From Saprospiraceae bacterium (lineage in GTDB: Bacteria; Bacteroidota; Bacteroidia; Chitinophagales; Saprospiraceae): a stretch of 30,094 nucleotides of DNA. The stretch lies in contig JADKGD010000039.1 of the NCBI GenBank assembly GCA_016717145.1, positions 1-30,094 of the forward strand, written 5' to 3'. Position numbers and translations under genes: made by a program. This document shows positions 28,287-30,094 of the stretch, piece by piece (position 1 is the first letter of the stretch; each line of letters starts with the position of its first letter). Below the pieces are notes generated by a model that was not told the DNA's origin, searched no databases, and worked only from the letters and a program-made list of their open reading frames with translations.

Positions 28287-29135
28287 ATGATTACACGATT
28301 GTATAATTTGAGGAAGATTTGGTATTCCAAAGGTTTATATCTCTCTATTTGTTTTTTTGTTTGTGTTTTTTTTGCGAGCGGTCAAAAAATTATCACAAAT
28401 GGATCAATACAAATTGGAAAGGATACAGTAGGTATACCTGAAGCAGGCACCATAAGGTGGACAGGTAGCGATTTTGAAGGATGGTCTGGTAGTCGGTGGC
28501 TTTCATTGACCGTGGGAGATAAAATTGTGGATGGTGACGGCAATGTATACTATGCCATCAAAATTGGAAATCAGGTTTGGCTTGACAGGAATCTGAAGGT
28601 TACAAAATATAGTGACGGCACATCTATACCACTATCTTCAAACGCCACTCAATGGAATACTGCAGCTGTAAATTTACAACCTTCGTATTGTTGGTATAAT
28701 GATGATGAGCTTTCAAATGCTGTTCCCTATGGTGCATTATATAATTTTTATGCCTTGGATAGTTTAAGTAATGGCGGCAAAAATGTTTGCCCGGACGGTT
28801 GGCTTGTGCCGACTAAATCTGATCTTGAGGTACTTCGAGACAACCTAGGCGGGCAAAAATATTGCCGGAGGAAAATTGAAGGAAGTTGGGTTTTCGTTCT
28901 GGGTTTCTCCTAATTTAGGTGCGAGTAATCAGACTGGCTTCAGTGCAGTAGGATCAGGAAGAAGAGGCCCGAGTGGAACGTTTGCCAGTCAAAAAATAGT
29001 GGCTATCTAAGAACCAAAACTTCTGGTATTCCTCCCAATTCAACTTATGGTCTATTGACTGCTTCTGATGCTATGTTTGTCGTAAATGAATGGAATAATG
29101 GGATAGGAATGAGCATCAGGTGTATCCGCGAGTAA
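28287..29135 (+). CDS. exported protein with Fibrobacter-type major paralogous domain, frameshifted
   Basis: Signal peptide (YLSICFFVCVFFASGQ), then a short region PEAGTIRWTGSDFEGW and the domain known as Fib_succ_major: GDGNVYYAIKIGNQVWLDRN, LKVTKYSDGT, CWYNDD, YGALYNFYAL, CPDGWLVPT, SDLEVLRDNLGG. The open frame ends at 28911-28913 after a break near 28847-28855 (AAAAATATT). Other frames restore the family ending: NIAGGKLKE, SFWVSPNLGASNQTGF, GSGRRG and, after one more shift near the AAAAAA run at 28992, MSIRCIRE with TAA 29133-29135. Function unknown; such proteins are lipo- or surface proteins of the periplasm or exterior in Fibrobacter and Bacteroidota. It lies 6 bases after the copper cluster. 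Confidence 0.75.
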
Positions 29136-29260
29136 GAAACCAAAAGAATGCTACTTTTTTCGCAAAGGATGCATTTTAATATCTATTGAGTATTGTTAAC
29201 TTATTTCTATTTCGCCAAATATATTTCTCAAAAATGTAACTAAAGCCTGATACAAATATT
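29136..29260 (+). other. short intergenic region before the sensor gene
   Basis: The 125 bases have no gene. AT-rich; no perfect TAnnTTTG element was found. Since the next gene is a regulator, its own promoter probably lies here. Confidence 0.25.
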
Positions 29261-30094
29261 ATGATGTTTTTAAGGCAATCAATTGATCTATTGCTTACAT
29301 TGATAGTCATCATATTGTTTTGTAATCAGGTTGTTTTAGCACAGCCATTTCCTCATATCTTCTTTCGCAATATCAATGAAAAAAATGGTTTGTCGTCCAA
29401 TAATGTTAGCGATATCACCGAGGATAAAGATGGATTTATATGGATTACTACTGCCGATGGCTTAAATAAATACGATGGTGAAAAATTCACTAATTACAGA
29501 AAAGGCGCAAAAAATATGCTTATCATTGATAATGCTATAAATAAAATACACATTGATGGTCATCAAAATATGTGGCTTAGTTATTACAATGGTGTATCAA
29601 AAACGAATATAAAAAATAGTACAGATGTATTTTCGATGCAAGACCTTACAGATGTTAGGATGTCATGGCACAACAAAAAAGTGTACTTTTCTGAACGGAA
29701 AGGCGTCTATGAAGTCGACGAAAAAGGAAGTGTAGTTAATAAAAAAGGCCTTATTAAACCAAGGATACATAATGCTACCAGCTATAACCGATTGCTTGAT
29801 TTGTATTTTTTTGATCAGGATATATACTCCTTTCTACCCAATAATATATTAAAGTTAAATGATCATTTTGACATTGTAAGAAGAGTACAAATTACCACAT
29901 GATCTTAATATTCAAAATCTTTTTTTCACAAAAAATTTATGTTATATCTCTTCTTGGGGAGATTTTATTTATGTGCTTAATTTAAATTCAGGAGAGTACC
30001 AAACAGTAGACATTGTGAATTCCAGTGGAGAAAAATATGTTTCAAAAAAAATAATACCATGGAAGTTTAATGGTAAAGAATTTCTGGTAGCAAC
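29261..30094 (+). CDS. two-component system sensor with propeller repeats, N-terminal part
   Basis: ATG 29261 starts a signal/transmembrane leader (LLLTLIVIILFCNQVVLAQ) and then FFRNINEKNGLSSNNVSDI, EDKDGFIWITTADGLNKYDG, the typical first blade of the Reg_prop beta-propeller that forms the periplasmic sensing part of hybrid two-component systems in Bacteroidota. The histidine kinase and regulator parts would lie beyond the end of the window. The open frame stops at 29900-29902, but from about 29891 the next frame continues LPHDLNIQNLFFTKN and runs open to the window end, so one base is missing near the ACAAATT at 29890. The gene is therefore partial and once shifted here. By context it might control the nearby surface genes (inference). 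Confidence 0.75.

Noticed and set aside
1..30094. Programmed frameshifting or an alternative genetic code as explanation for the broken frames
   Set aside because: Shifts occur in both directions in unrelated genes, often at homopolymers, with all three stop codons used normally at gene ends.

Overview
The window looks like a chromosomal segment of a Bacteroidota bacterium, most likely of the Saprospiraceae type. The reasons are low G+C, every recognisable gene on the + strand, a 'gliding motility-associated' (CHU_C, T9SS type B) C-terminal domain, SprB-like and PKD-like surface repeats, a T9SS type A sorting tail, a Fibrobacter-type paralogous domain, and a two-component 'propeller' sensor. 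The family assignment is inference; no marker gene such as rRNA is present.

Layout. 1-4825: 3' part of a giant repeat adhesin ending in CHU_C, broken into many frames. 5113-6082: di-heme cytochrome c peroxidase (MauG/CcpA type), frameshifted and lacking an internal piece of its C-terminal heme domain. 6110-9093: a run of three putative lipoprotein genes. 9094-9857: a junction region with a CHU_C remnant, a stretch duplicated elsewhere, and the 5' end of a tail-fibre-like surface gene. 9868-21635: a co-oriented block of an outer-membrane barrel, a ~2100-residue exported protein resembling TANFOR-type proteins (split by two homopolymer errors), a fibronectin-III-like exported protein and a secreted protein with seven 43-residue Asp-rich MopE-like repeats plus a T9SS tail. 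21636-22574: hairpin-like inverted repeat, more gene remnants, and the second copy of the 443-bp duplicated stretch. 22575-25007: a long surface protein with tail-fibre-like modules. 25019-28280: multicopper oxidase, redoxin, and cytochrome c / copper-monooxygenase-like protein, tightly packed like one transcription unit. 28287-29135: Fib_succ_major protein. 29261-end: start of a propeller sensor gene.

Frameshifts are everywhere. Several can be restored by adding one base to a homopolymer run (for example near 15236 and 15307, and in the signal peptide of the barrel gene at about 10037), so many breaks are probably consensus errors of the assembly. Others (an in-frame TAG at 1215-1217, internal deletions in the peroxidase and the multicopper oxidase, stacked gene remnants around 9.1-9.9 and 21.9-22.4 kb) may be real decay, rearrangement or misassembly.

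How the genes may work together: almost everything encodes exported, surface or periplasmic proteins. The 10-21.6 kb block looks like one operon for a cell-surface assembly (barrel, giant secreted partner, Fn3 protein, metal-binding repeat protein). The 25-28 kb cluster looks like a periplasmic redox unit of copper oxidase, thioredoxin-fold protein and c-type cytochrome. These functional links are inferred from order, spacing and domain content only.
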